A DNA stretch of 64,000 nucleotides from Streptomyces dysideae (lineage in GTDB: Bacteria; Actinomycetota; Actinomycetes; Streptomycetales; Streptomycetaceae). The position numbers and the translations under genes were made by a program. The DNA is taken from the NCBI RefSeq assembly GCF_001514305.1, contig NZ_KQ949076.1:1-64000 (forward strand), given 5' to 3'. This document shows positions 16,466 to 27,990 of the stretch, piece after piece; positions within the stretch are counted from its first letter, which is position 1, and each line of letters opens with the position of its first letter. The notes below the pieces were generated by a model, which was given only the letters and a program-made list of their open reading frames with translations, did not search any database and was not told the DNA's origin.

Positions 16466-17637
16466 TGTCAACCGGACCCACGCGGCCTGCGGGCAGCCGT
16501 GCCACTGGCGTGCCACCCGTCCCAGCGACGAGCGGCACCCTGCCGGTGCCGACAAGCACCCCAACCCCCCACCGACGCCCCACACCTCTGCACCCCGGCG
16601 CCTGGTGGCTCTGGTCCCTCTGCCTCGGCACCGCGGCCACCCGCACCACCAACCCCCTCCTCCTCACCCTCCTCATCGCAACCTCCGCCTACGTAGTGGC
16701 AACCTGCCGCCCAAGCACACCCTGGTCCCGCTCCTACGGCGCCTTCGTCAAGCTCGCCCTCGCCGTCCTCCTCATCCGTCTCCTCTTCGCGGCAGCGCTC
16801 GGCTCCCCCATCCCCGGCACCCACGTGATCGTCGCCCTCCCCGAACTCCCCCTCCCCGACTGGGCACAGGGCATCCGGCTCGGCGGCCAGGTCACCGTCG
16901 AATCCCTCCTCTTCGCCCTCTACGACGGCCTGAAACTGGCCACCCTCCTCATCTGCGTAGGCGCGGCGAACGCCCTCGCCAACCCCACCCGCCTCCTCAA
17001 GTCCCTGCCCGGCGCCCTGTACGAGATGGGCGTGGCAGTCGTCGTGGCCCTCACCTTCGCCCCGAACCTCATCGCCGACGCCCAGCGGCTGCGCGCCGCC
17101 CGCCGCCTGCGCGGCCGCCCCGACAAGGGCATCCGGGGCCTCCTCCACGTAGGACTCCCGGTCCTGGAGGGCGCGTTGGAACGCTCGGTGGCCCTGGCCG
17201 CCGCGATGGACGCGCGAGGCTACGGCCGTACCGCCGACGTCCCTGCCCGTATCCGCCACACCACCACCGCCCTCACCCTCGGCGGCCTGCTCGGCGTCTG
17301 CGCGGGAACGTACGGCGTCCTCACCGCCGAGGGCGCCGCCTACGGCCTCCCCGTCCTCCTCGCCGGAGTCACCGCCGCCCTGGCCGGCCTGCATCTGGGC
17401 GGCCGCCGTTCCCTGCGCACCCGTTACCGCCCCGACCCCTGGGGCACCCGGGCCTGGCTGATCACGGCGTCCGGCGTCACGGTCGCCGCGCTCCTCACCC
17501 TCGCGGCGTCCGCGGATCCCCAGGCCCTGCACCCGGGCGTGGTCCCGCTGACCGCCCCCGCCCTGCCCCTCTGGCCCGCGGCAGCCGTACTCCTCGGCCT
17601 GCTGCCGGCTTTCGTCGCCCCCAAGGAGCCGTCGTGA
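16465..17637 (+). CDS. ECF transporter transmembrane component EcfT
   Basis: 390 aa with a ~45-residue Pro/Thr-rich N-terminus, about six to eight hydrophobic segments, and the two coupling motifs of EcfT proteins: ARRLRGRP (~210) and AMDARGYGR (~250), an A-R-G pair that contacts the ATPases. It couples ATP hydrolysis to toppling of the S component in the membrane. The ATG overlaps the previous stop by 1 nt and its own stop overlaps the EcfA start by 4 nt. Dedicated to this operon, so probably a group I ECF system for cobalamin. Confidence 0.88.
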   Translation: MSTGPTRPAGSRATGVPPVPATSGTLPVPTSTPTPHRRPTPLHPGAWWLWSLCLGTAATRTTNPLLLTLLIATSAYVVATCRPSTPWSRSYGAFVKLALAVLLIRLLFAAALGSPIPGTHVIVALPELPLPDWAQGIRLGGQVTVESLLFALYDGLKLATLLICVGAANALANPTRLLKSLPGALYEMGVAVVVALTFAPNLIADAQRLRAARRLRGRPDKGIRGLLHVGLPVLEGALERSVALAAAMDARGYGRTADVPARIRHTTTALTLGGLLGVCAGTYGVLTAEGAAYGLPVLLAGVTAALAGLHLGGRRSLRTRYRPDPWGTRAWLITASGVTVAALLTLAASADPQALHPGVVPLTAPALPLWPAAAVLLGLLPAFVAPKEPS

Positions 17638-19322
17638 TCCGCTTCGAGGACGTCTCCGTCACGTACGACGGCGCCCCCGAACCCACCGTTCGGAGCGTGG
17701 ACTTCGAGGTCCCGGAAGGCGAACTCGTCCTCCTCGTCGGCCCGTCGGGCGTAGGCAAGTCCACCATCCTCGGCGCGGTCAGCGGCCTGGTACCCCACTT
17801 CACGGGCGGCACCCTCCGCGGCCGGGTCACAGTCGCCGGCAGGGACACCCGCACCCACAAACCCCGCGAACTCGCGGACGTCGTGGGCACGGTGGGCCAG
17901 GACCCGCTCTCCCACTTCGTCACGGACACGGTCGAGGACGAACTCGCCTACGGCATGGAGTCGTTGGGCCTCGCCCCCGACGTCATGCGCCGCCGCGTGG
18001 AGGAGACCCTGGACCTCCTCGGCCTCGCCGACCTCCGCGACCGCCCGATCGCCACCCTCTCCGGCGGCCAGCAGCAGCGCGTGGCGATCGGCTCGGTCCT
18101 CACCCCCCACCCCAGGGCCCTGGTCCTCGACGAACCGACCTCCGCCCTCGATCCCGCGGCCGCCGAGGAGGTCCTCGCCGTCCTCCAACGCCTGGTCCAC
18201 GACCTCGGCACCACCGTCCTCATGACCGAACACCGCCTGGAACGCGTCATCCAGTACGCCGACCAGGTCGCCCTCCTCCCGAGCCCGGGCGCGACGCCGG
18301 TCCTCGGCCCTCCGGCGGAGGGGATGGCCGTATCCCCGGTGTATCCCCCGGTGGTCGACCTGGGCCGCCTGGCGGGCTGGACTCCGCTCCCCCTGACGGT
18401 CCGGGACGCCCGCCGCCGCGCCGCGGACCTCAGAACCCGCCTCACGGACAAGGAACCGGAGCAGCACAACTCACCCCCCGCTGCGCCGACTCCCACAGTC
18501 CCCGCCGCGCGCCGCAGCTCCCGCTTCCACCTCCCCTTCCGGAAAAGGCCGGCGCCGGCCGTGCGCTCAACTCCCGCCCCGCCGGCGGAAGTCCACTCCC
18601 TCTCCGTCCGCCGCGCCCACATCCAGGCCCTCCGCGAGATCACCCTCACCATCGCCCCCGGCGAGACGATCGCGTTGATGGGCCGCAACGGCGCCGGAAA
18701 GTCCACCCTGCTCAACGCGCTGGTCGGCCTGGTGGAACCGTCCTCCGGATCGGTGCGCGCAGCCGGTGCGGTACCGCACCGTACGCCGCCCCGGGACCTC
18801 GTCCGCCGCGTGGGCCTGGTCCCCCAGGAACCCCGTGACCTCCTCTATGCCGACACGGTCGCCGCCGAGTGCACGGCAGCCGACGAGGACGCGGCCCCCG
18901 GCACCTGCCGGGCCCTGGTCTCCGACCTGCTCCCCGGCATCACGGACGACACCCACCCCCGGGACCTGTCGGAGGGGCAGCGCCTGGCACTCGCCCTGGC
19001 GGTGGTCCTGACGGCCCGCCCTCCGCTCCTCCTCCTCGACGAACCGACCCGCGGCCTGGACTACGCGGCGAAGGCCCGCCTGGTCGCGCTCCTGCAGGGT
19101 CTTGCCGCCGAGGGCCACGCGATCGTCCTGGCGACACACGACGTGGAACTGGCGGCCGAACTGGCCCACCGGGTGATCCTCCTCGCGGAGGGCGAGGTGA
19201 TCGCCGACGGCCCGGCGGCCGACGTGGTGGTGGCGTCGCCGTCCTTCGCACCGCAGGTGACGAAGATCCTGGCCCCGCAGAAGTGGCTCACGGTGGCCCA
19301 GGTGAGGGCGGCCCTGGCATGA
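17634..19322 (+). CDS. Fused ECF transporter ATPase (EcfA-EcfA')
   Basis: 562 aa with two ABC domains in one chain. Domain 1 (~1-230): Walker A GPSGVGKST, Q-loop VGQDPLSHF, signature LSGGQQQR, Walker B VLDEPTSALD. Domain 2 (~310-560): Walker A GRNGAGKST, variant signature LSEGQRLA, Walker B LLLDEPTRGLD. A Pro/Arg-rich linker joins them. It powers the ECF transporter at the inner membrane face. GTG start at 17634 within GTGA overlap. Both nucleotide sites look intact. Confidence 0.92.
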   Translation: MIRFEDVSVTYDGAPEPTVRSVDFEVPEGELVLLVGPSGVGKSTILGAVSGLVPHFTGGTLRGRVTVAGRDTRTHKPRELADVVGTVGQDPLSHFVTDTVEDELAYGMESLGLAPDVMRRRVEETLDLLGLADLRDRPIATLSGGQQQRVAIGSVLTPHPRALVLDEPTSALDPAAAEEVLAVLQRLVHDLGTTVLMTEHRLERVIQYADQVALLPSPGATPVLGPPAEGMAVSPVYPPVVDLGRLAGWTPLPLTVRDARRRAADLRTRLTDKEPEQHNSPPAAPTPTVPAARRSSRFHLPFRKRPAPAVRSTPAPPAEVHSLSVRRAHIQALREITLTIAPGETIALMGRNGAGKSTLLNALVGLVEPSSGSVRAAGAVPHRTPPRDLVRRVGLVPQEPRDLLYADTVAAECTAADEDAAPGTCRALVSDLLPGITDDTHPRDLSEGQRLALALAVVLTARPPLLLLDEPTRGLDYAAKARLVALLQGLAAEGHAIVLATHDVELAAELAHRVILLAEGEVIADGPAADVVVASPSFAPQVTKILAPQKWLTVAQVRAALA

Positions 19323-20140
19323 GCACAGCCGTCCCCCAGGCACGGGCGGTCCGGCTGGGCCCGCGCTCGGTCGTCGCGCTGGCGCTGGTCAGCGCGATAG
19401 GGATCACAGCGCTCCTCTGGCCGTTCCTGACCCCGCCCACATCCCGGCTCGGCGCGCACGCGCAGGACGCGCCCTGGCTCTTCGCGGCGCTGCTGATCCT
19501 CCTGGTGGCGGTGGTGGCGGCGACGATCTCGGAGTCCGGCCTGGGCCCGAAGGCGGTGGCGATGCTGGGCGTCCTGGCCGCGACCGGTGCCGCCCTGCGC
19601 CCGATCGGCGCGGGTACGGCGGGCATCGAGCCGATGTTCTTCCTGATGGTGCTGAGCGGCCGGGTCCTGGGCCCGGGCTTCGGGTTCGTGCTGGGCGCGG
19701 TGACGATGTTCGCGTCGGCGCTGCTGACGGGCGGGGTGGGGCCGTGGATGCCGTTCCAGATGCTGGCGATGGGCTGGTTCACGATGGGCGCGGGGCTGTT
19801 GCCGGGCCCGGACCGCCTGCGTGGCCGTGCGGAAGTCGGGATGCTCGCGCTGTACGGCTTCCTGGCGGCCTTCGCCTACGGCACGGCGATGAACCTGGCC
19901 GGCTGGCCCTTCATGAACGCTCTGTCCTCGAACATCGCCTTCGACCCGGAGGCGGCGGTCCCGGCCAACCTGGCCCGCTTCGTCGCGTACTGCCTGGCGA
20001 CGTCCCTCGGCTGGGACCTGGGCAGGGCGGTGATCACGGTCGCATTGACCCTCACGCTCGGCCCGGCCGTACTCAAGGCACTACGCAGGGCCACTCGCCG
20101 GGCGGCTTTCGAGACGGCGGTCACTTTCGAGGACCGTTGA
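19319..20140 (+). CDS. ECF transporter substrate-binding S component (predicted cobalamin)
   Basis: 273 aa, about six membrane helices; contains the S-component core APLRPIGAGTAGIEPMFF-like stretch (here ALRPIGAGTAGIEPMFFLMV) and GFVLGAVTMFASALLTGGVG, then PFQMLAMGW. In the membrane it binds the vitamin and is loaded onto the EcfA/EcfT module. Cobalamin specificity is inferred from the B12 riboswitch heading the operon; the family also includes transporters of other vitamins. ATG overlaps the EcfA stop (ATGA). Confidence 0.85.
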   Translation: MSTAVPQARAVRLGPRSVVALALVSAIGITALLWPFLTPPTSRLGAHAQDAPWLFAALLILLVAVVAATISESGLGPKAVAMLGVLAATGAALRPIGAGTAGIEPMFFLMVLSGRVLGPGFGFVLGAVTMFASALLTGGVGPWMPFQMLAMGWFTMGAGLLPGPDRLRGRAEVGMLALYGFLAAFAYGTAMNLAGWPFMNALSSNIAFDPEAAVPANLARFVAYCLATSLGWDLGRAVITVALTLTLGPAVLKALRRATRRAAFETAVTFEDR

Positions 20141-20187
20141 TGGGTGAAGCACCCCACATGACCCAGGTCACCTACGAGGCGAAGTAG
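20140..20187 (+). CDS. 15-codon mini-ORF coupled to the S component
   Basis: An ATG overlaps the S-component stop (TGATG) and opens MGEAPHMTQVTYEAK followed by TAG. It may be a translated peptide at the operon end or chance. No domain can be assigned. Checking conservation in other Streptomyces would decide. Confidence 0.3.
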   Translation: MGEAPHMTQVTYEAK

Positions 20188-20449
20188 TAGCCGTGATCTG
20201 CTGACATGCCCACACCATAAGGGCCCGTGACCTGCGCATTGAGACCCAGCTCACACGAGGGACGCAAAGCTCAAATGCGACCACAACTAGTAAAGGGGGT
20301 GTTTGCGGACAGCTCCCAAGCCTGCTTCTGTGGATGACGTCGCACGGCGCCGACGTGCCCTCAGGGCCTCGGCGCCGACGCATGCTCCCGGCGCACACCG
20401 TGTGGTTCCGGCATGCCGCGACCGCCCCGCACCCGACGAAAGGCCACTT
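20188..20449. other. Intergenic leader of the SLT-type gene
   Basis: 262 nt without a credible gene. It contains GGCGCCGACG repeated in inverted form around 20345-20390 and a long untranslated stretch before the secreted protein, as many Streptomyces cell-wall hydrolase genes have. No c-di-AMP (ydaO) riboswitch core could be recognised. Confidence 0.5.
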
Positions 20450-20863
20450 GTGTCCGCCGCTTTCCTCCTCCGCCGCATCGCCAGCCCGAAGAAGGCCCTC
20501 GCCGGCGCCGCCGTGGCCGTCGCCACCGCCGGCACCCTGCTCGCCGCCTCGCCCGCGCAGGCCGCGACGGGGGCCTCCCAGGCCCAGGCGATCGCGAAGA
20601 AGATGATCGCGGACTCGGCCCAGTACAACTGCTTCGCGAACATCGTCGACCACGAGAGCGACTGGAACGTCAACGCCACCAACGCCTCCTCCGGCGCCTA
20701 CGGCCTCGTCCAGGCCCTCCCCGGCAACAAGATGGCCTCGGCCGGCTCCGACTGGAAGACCAGCGCCGCCACCCAGATCAAGTGGGGCCTGGACTACATG
20801 AACGACCGCTACGGCAGCGCCTGCGGCGCGTGGAACTTCTGGCAGTCCAACGGCTGGTACTGA
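20450..20863 (+). CDS. Secreted transglycosylase SLT-like protein
   Basis: 137 aa. Signal peptide at ~1-38 (GTLLAASPAQAA), then a compact domain AKKMIADSAQYNCFANIVDH with ESDWNVNATNASSGAYGLVQ, the Glu-Ser motif of lysozyme-like/SLT lytic transglycosylases, ending NFWQSNGWY. Predicted to cleave peptidoglycan glycan strands outside the cell. GTG at 20450 has GAAAGG 8 nt upstream. Two Cys residues could form a disulfide. A strong terminator follows. Confidence 0.85.
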   Translation: MSAAFLLRRIASPKKALAGAAVAVATAGTLLAASPAQAATGASQAQAIAKKMIADSAQYNCFANIVDHESDWNVNATNASSGAYGLVQALPGNKMASAGSDWKTSAATQIKWGLDYMNDRYGSACGAWNFWQSNGWY

Positions 20864-20890
20864 GCCAACTACACGCCCTGAACCGAAGGC

Positions 20891-20917
20891 GGCGGCCCCC
20901 TGATCCCCGGGGCCGCC
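20891..20917 (+). terminator. Hairpin terminator
   Basis: GGCGGCCCC (20891-20899) pairs with GGGGCCGCC (20909-20917), extendable by one C-G and one G-U pair, 9-nt loop, followed by GTCTTCG. It ends the SLT-type gene. Confidence 0.8.
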
Positions 20918-20995
20918 GTCTTCGCCGTGTCCCGGGGCCCGATCCGTCGCGTCCGGCGACGCGCCACGCAGGGACCGTGCTCGCGGTCCGGGTGA

Positions 20996-23961
<2,966 letters not shown>

Positions 23962-23971
23962 CGGCCGTACT

Positions 23972-24003
23972 CGGGCCGACGGCCTCCCGGCGCCGTCGGC
24001 CCG
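23972..24003. terminator. 12-bp perfect hairpin between convergent genes
   Basis: CGGGCCGACGGC (23972-23983) pairs with GCCGTCGGCCCG (23992-24003), 8-nt loop. It begins 10 nt after the P450 stop and can serve both strands. Confidence 0.8.
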
Positions 24004-24100
24004 TCCCGAGGGAGGCAGGTGCACCCCCCATCCCTACGCCCCTGCCCCTGCCTCCCCCGAGACCGAGACCGAGACCGGGCCCGGCACGGCGGCCGCTCGC

Positions 24101-25636
24101 TCAGGAACCGCAGTGCCCCGGGCGGGCGTACAGGACGACCTGTGCGCCCTTGACCTGCGCGCGGGCGCACTCCGTGAAGGCGCGGCTCAGGGTCGTCCGC
24201 TTGACCGCCTCCTGCGGATACGGGTCCAGGGGCTGCCCCTCGGGATCCATCAGCGCCACGATGCGCGTGCCGGCCAGCATGCGCTGCCGGATGACGGCGG
24301 CCGGCTCCTCGGTTCCCTGCAGGGTCTCCGACCGTACGGGCGACTCGCGCAGGGCGATGTCCCTCAGGCCGCGGTAGTCGTCCTCGTAGGACATCGCCCA
24401 TTCCCTGCGGCGCGCGGGCATGTAGAGGACGGCGTCTCCGCCGGCGGACATTCTCCGTACGGTCTCGGCGATCGCCGTGACATCGTCCTTGCGGCTCTCC
24501 GGGGTGCGCATCTGCAGGGTCACCGGGAGCAGGGCGGCGACGATCAGCGCGCAGATCGCCCCGGCCGCGAAGCCCTCGGGGACGGTCCGGCCGCGGATGC
24601 CCGTGTGGGACAGCTTCCGGGCCAGGGCGTCGATGCCGGCGGCCACGAGCAGGGCCAGGCCGATGTTCGAGTAGAGGACGTAACGGTCCAGGTAGACCGG
24701 ATCGTGGAGCGAGACCAGCAGGAGGGCCGCGGTCGGGAGGAGGAGCAGGGGGAGGGCAAGGCGGGGCAGGGTGACCGAGCCCCGCGCCTGACCGGAGGCA
24801 GCGGCCCTGGCTCCCGTCAGTCCGATCACGGTGACCGCGCCGATGACGAGCCAGTCCCGGCCGCTGGGCATGCCGATCCACGAGACCTGCCCCGACTGGC
24901 CGAGGCTGATGGCGACGAGCGGCAGAGCGGCCACGGCGACGACCGCGGCGGCGGCCGCCCACGCCCGCCTGACGCGCGCCGGGACCGGTGCGGCCAGGAC
25001 GGTGACGCCATGGGCGAGGAGGCACAGCACCGCGAACTCGTGCAGGTACACCGCGCAGAGCAGCGCCGCCGCATAGCCCGCCCAGACACCCCGGCCGGGC
25101 CGCTCCACCGCGCGGACGAGGAGATACGTGGACAGCGCCACGAAGGCGGCCACCAGGGCGTACGAGCGGCCTTCCTGCGCGTACATCTGCACCACGGGGA
25201 TCAGCGTGCAGGACAGTCCCGCGAGGACCCCGACCCGCCGCCCGACGAGCCGCATGCCGGTGATCGCCACGAGGCCGGCGCAGACGCTCATGGCCACCGC
25301 GGACGGGAGCCGCATGGTCCACAGGCCGCCGTCCCATACGGCAAAGAGGGCGTGCATCAGGAAGTAATAGGCGCCGTGCACCGCGTCGAAATGGTGCAGC
25401 AGTCCCCAGATCTCCGGAACACTCCGATGGGCGACCTGGTAGGTCACGGACTCGTCGCGCCACATCGAGTCGCCCCGCGAAAGGCCCCAGAGATTGAACG
25501 CCAGCGCGAGTGCCGAAACGGGAAGGAAGAGCGAACCGGACGAGAGACTCCGGGGGAGGAATCGCCGCCGCGGCGCACCGCCTACCGGGTCGGCCGCACG
25601 GACTTCCACGTTTCCAGCTGTCATGAAGCGTGTCAT
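24101..25636 (-). CDS. Polytopic membrane glycosyltransferase (GT39/ArnT-like)
   Basis: 511 aa with about ten to twelve membrane helices and a large extracytoplasmic C-terminal domain. The first loop carries MWRDESVTYQVAHRS, the acidic DE motif expected in GT-C enzymes that use polyprenyl-phosphate sugars, and VYLDRYVLYSNIG occurs later, typical of this membrane GT group. Probably transfers a sugar to a lipid or wall glycan outside the cell. ATG at 25636 overlaps the stop of the upstream GT87-PAP2 gene (ATGA), so both form an operon; an ATG at 25624 is also possible. Confidence 0.78.
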   Translation of the reverse strand: MTRFMTAGNVEVRAADPVGGAPRRRFLPRSLSSGSLFLPVSALALAFNLWGLSRGDSMWRDESVTYQVAHRSVPEIWGLLHHFDAVHGAYYFLMHALFAVWDGGLWTMRLPSAVAMSVCAGLVAITGMRLVGRRVGVLAGLSCTLIPVVQMYAQEGRSYALVAAFVALSTYLLVRAVERPGRGVWAGYAAALLCAVYLHEFAVLCLLAHGVTVLAAPVPARVRRAWAAAAAVVAVAALPLVAISLGQSGQVSWIGMPSGRDWLVIGAVTVIGLTGARAAASGQARGSVTLPRLALPLLLLPTAALLLVSLHDPVYLDRYVLYSNIGLALLVAAGIDALARKLSHTGIRGRTVPEGFAAGAICALIVAALLPVTLQMRTPESRKDDVTAIAETVRRMSAGGDAVLYMPARRREWAMSYEDDYRGLRDIALRESPVRSETLQGTEEPAAVIRQRMLAGTRIVALMDPEGQPLDPYPQEAVKRTTLSRAFTECARAQVKGAQVVLYARPGHCGS

Positions 25637-27657
25637 GGAGCCGACACCCGCTGCGCATCCGCGTGCTCCTCGGCCACCGCGTCGTGGTGCGCCGGGACAC
25701 GCGGCCCGAACAGCAGGTGGGCGGCGGCGAACCCGATGCCGACGACCGCTGCCCCGCCGGCGGCGTCCAGCACCCAGTGGTTGGCCGTGGCGACGATCGC
25801 GGAGACCGTGAACAGCGGGTGGGCCAGTCCCGCCAGTTTCATCCAGCGTTTCGGGGCGACCCGCAGGATCACCAGGCCGCACCACAGGGACCAGCCGAAG
25901 TGCAGGGACGGCATCGCCGCGTACTGGTTGGCGACCTCGGTCATCACGCCGTAGTCCGGCTTGGAGAAGTCCTGGACGCCGTGCACCGTGTCGATGAAAC
26001 CCAGCCCCGGCATCAGCCGCGGCGGCGCCAGCGGGTAGAGCCAGAAGCCGACCAGGCCGGTCAGCGTGGTCAGGCCCAGCGTGGTGCGCGCCCAGCGGTA
26101 GTCCACGGGGCGGCGGACGTAGAGCACGGCGAGGACGGTCAGCGGGACGGCGAAGTGGAACGACGAGTAGTAGAAGTCGAGGAAGGCGCGCAGCCAGTCC
26201 GTCTTCACCACGGCGTGATTGGCCCAGTGCTCGATGTCGAGGTAGAGCACCTCCTCGATCGAGAGGATCTGCTCGCCGTGGTGCTCGGCGGTCGCGCGGT
26301 CGCCGCGGGCGGCGATCCGGACCTGTTGGTAGGCGGCGTACGTGACCCGGATCAGCAGCAGCTCGAGCAGGAGGTTCGGGCGGGTGAGGACCCGGCGCAG
26401 CGCCGGGAGGAACGGGACGCGTCTGAAGCGGGGCGCGGGCGGCGCGTACTCCGTCGGCACGGGCTCCTGGTAGTACGCCGACGTCCGGGACAGGAACGGC
26501 ACCGCGGTGGCGGCGGCGAGGGCGGTGAGCAGCACCACGTTGTCGCGCAGCGAGTACAGGGCCGGCGTGTTCGGCAGCAGCATCTTCGCCGGCAGGGTCA
26601 TCACCAGGACGACGGCGACCGGCCACACATACCGGTCGGAGGCCCGTCTGCCGACCCGGCCGACGACCGCGAGCAGCACCCACAGCAGCTGGTGCTGCCA
26701 GGCGGTGGGCGCGGCGGCGATCGCGGCGCAGCCGGTGATCGCGACGGCGAGCAGGAGCTGGCCGTCGTGGGCGTAGCGCACGGCGCGACGTACGGCGAGG
26801 ACGGCGACGCCGGCGCCCAGCAGCAGGAAGAGGGCGATCTCCACGGGGCCGGCGAGGCCCAGCCGCAGCAGGGCGCCGTGCAGGGACTGGTTGGCGAGGC
26901 CGTCGGCGCGGCCGCCGAGGCCGACGCCGGCCATGTGGTGGACCCAGTAGGTGTACGAGTCGTGCGGCATCGCCGCCCAGGCGAGCACCGTGGACGCGGC
27001 GAACGTCGCCCCGGTGGCGAGGGCGGCCCGGCGGCGGCCGGTGAACCACAGCAGCGGCGTGAACAGCAGCAGCGTCGGCTGGAGGGCGGCGGCGAGGCCT
27101 ATGAGCACCCCGGCGGCCCGCCGGCCGCGTACGGCGAAGCAGCCCAGCAGGACGAGCAGCACCGGGATGATGCTGGTCTGGCCGAGCCAGAGGGTGTTGC
27201 GCACCGGCAGGGACAGCATCAGCAGGCTGATCGCGACCGGCGCGGCGAGCAGGGACGTCCGGCGGCTCACGGGCTGTGGCAGGGCGCGGGCGGCGACCAG
27301 GCCGAGCGCGGCGACCAGCAGGAGCGTGCCGAAGGTCCAGCCCCAGCCGAGGGCCTCTTCGGCGGACCTGGTCAGCGGTTTGAGGACGAGTCCGCCGAAG
27401 GGTGTGCCGGTGAAGCGCGTCGAGTCGTACAGGGAGCCGTTCACATGCAGGACGCCGTTCGGGCCGACCCAGGTCTCCAGGTCCGTCAGACGTTCCCCGC
27501 GCGGGCTGCCGAGGACGACGGCCACCTGGCGTACGGCCAGGACGGCCGCGACCAGCCACAGGCCGAGCCGGGCCGCGTGCAGGCGTGCGTGAACCGTACC
27601 GACGGCTGTCGCTCCGAAGGCTTCCGCCGGTCGCCCGCTCTGCTCCGCATTCGCCAC
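25633..27657 (-). CDS. GT87 glycosyltransferase fused to PAP2 phosphatase
   Basis: About 674 aa. The N-terminal ~430 residues are a GT-C/GT87 multi-helix module (LETWVGPNGVLHVNGSLYDS, LPVRNTLWLGQTSIIPVLL), the family of polyprenol-P-mannose-dependent mannosyltransferases. The C-terminal ~230 residues are a PAP2-type lipid phosphatase with the late motifs MPSLHFGWS and ATANHWVLDAAGG. One chain may add a sugar and recycle the polyprenyl phosphate. GTG 27657 (VANAEQSGRP) is preferred to an ATG 195 nt upstream, since the extra residues are low-complexity. Start remains uncertain. Confidence 0.78.
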   Translation of the reverse strand: MANAEQSGRPAEAFGATAVGTVHARLHAARLGLWLVAAVLAVRQVAVVLGSPRGERLTDLETWVGPNGVLHVNGSLYDSTRFTGTPFGGLVLKPLTRSAEEALGWGWTFGTLLLVAALGLVAARALPQPVSRRTSLLAAPVAISLLMLSLPVRNTLWLGQTSIIPVLLVLLGCFAVRGRRAAGVLIGLAAALQPTLLLFTPLLWFTGRRRAALATGATFAASTVLAWAAMPHDSYTYWVHHMAGVGLGGRADGLANQSLHGALLRLGLAGPVEIALFLLLGAGVAVLAVRRAVRYAHDGQLLLAVAITGCAAIAAAPTAWQHQLLWVLLAVVGRVGRRASDRYVWPVAVVLVMTLPAKMLLPNTPALYSLRDNVVLLTALAAATAVPFLSRTSAYYQEPVPTEYAPPAPRFRRVPFLPALRRVLTRPNLLLELLLIRVTYAAYQQVRIAARGDRATAEHHGEQILSIEEVLYLDIEHWANHAVVKTDWLRAFLDFYYSSFHFAVPLTVLAVLYVRRPVDYRWARTTLGLTTLTGLVGFWLYPLAPPRLMPGLGFIDTVHGVQDFSKPDYGVMTEVANQYAAMPSLHFGWSLWCGLVILRVAPKRWMKLAGLAHPLFTVSAIVATANHWVLDAAGGAAVVGIGFAAAHLLFGPRVPAHHDAVAEEHADAQRVSAP

Positions 27658-27938
27658 GCCTCGTCGGCCTCCCGCCCCGTTCGTCCCACGCGTCCCGTGC
27701 GTGAGGCTCCCTGCGAACCCTAAGAGGCTCGCACCACCCCCGGACAGGGACGCAGGCAACCCCCTCTTCACCTGACGCCCGCTCTCCTTTTGTCCAGATG
27801 ACGATAGTGCGGGTAGGGCGGGTTTGCCTCCGCTGGGGGCGAGATGGATCACGATGCCGCGGCCGGGATGTCTGGGCCGATCGGCTGAAACCGCCCGGTG
27901 GGCATACGGTGGCGGGGAACCGGCGCGCGCCCGCGTTC

Positions 27939-27969
27939 GTTAGAAAAGCTAGTTAGCACTTCTAACTAG
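27939..27969. promoter_or_regulatory. Nested inverted repeats before the O-methyltransferase
   Basis: CTAGTTAG (27949-27956) and CTAACTAG (27962-27969) form 8-bp arms with a 5-nt spacer; the right side also pairs as TTCTAAC with GTTAGAA at 27939-27945. Three GTTAG half-sites thus lie 22 nt before the ATG. The layout suits a dimeric MarR/TetR-type repressor with cooperative binding. Regulator unknown. Confidence 0.65.
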
Positions 27970-27990
27970 GCATCTGAAAGGCACAGGCGC

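Noticed and set aside
20188..20449. Possible ydaO (c-di-AMP) riboswitch before the SLT-type gene
   Set aside because: The long leader before a cell-wall enzyme is suggestive, but the conserved ydaO core sequences could not be found.
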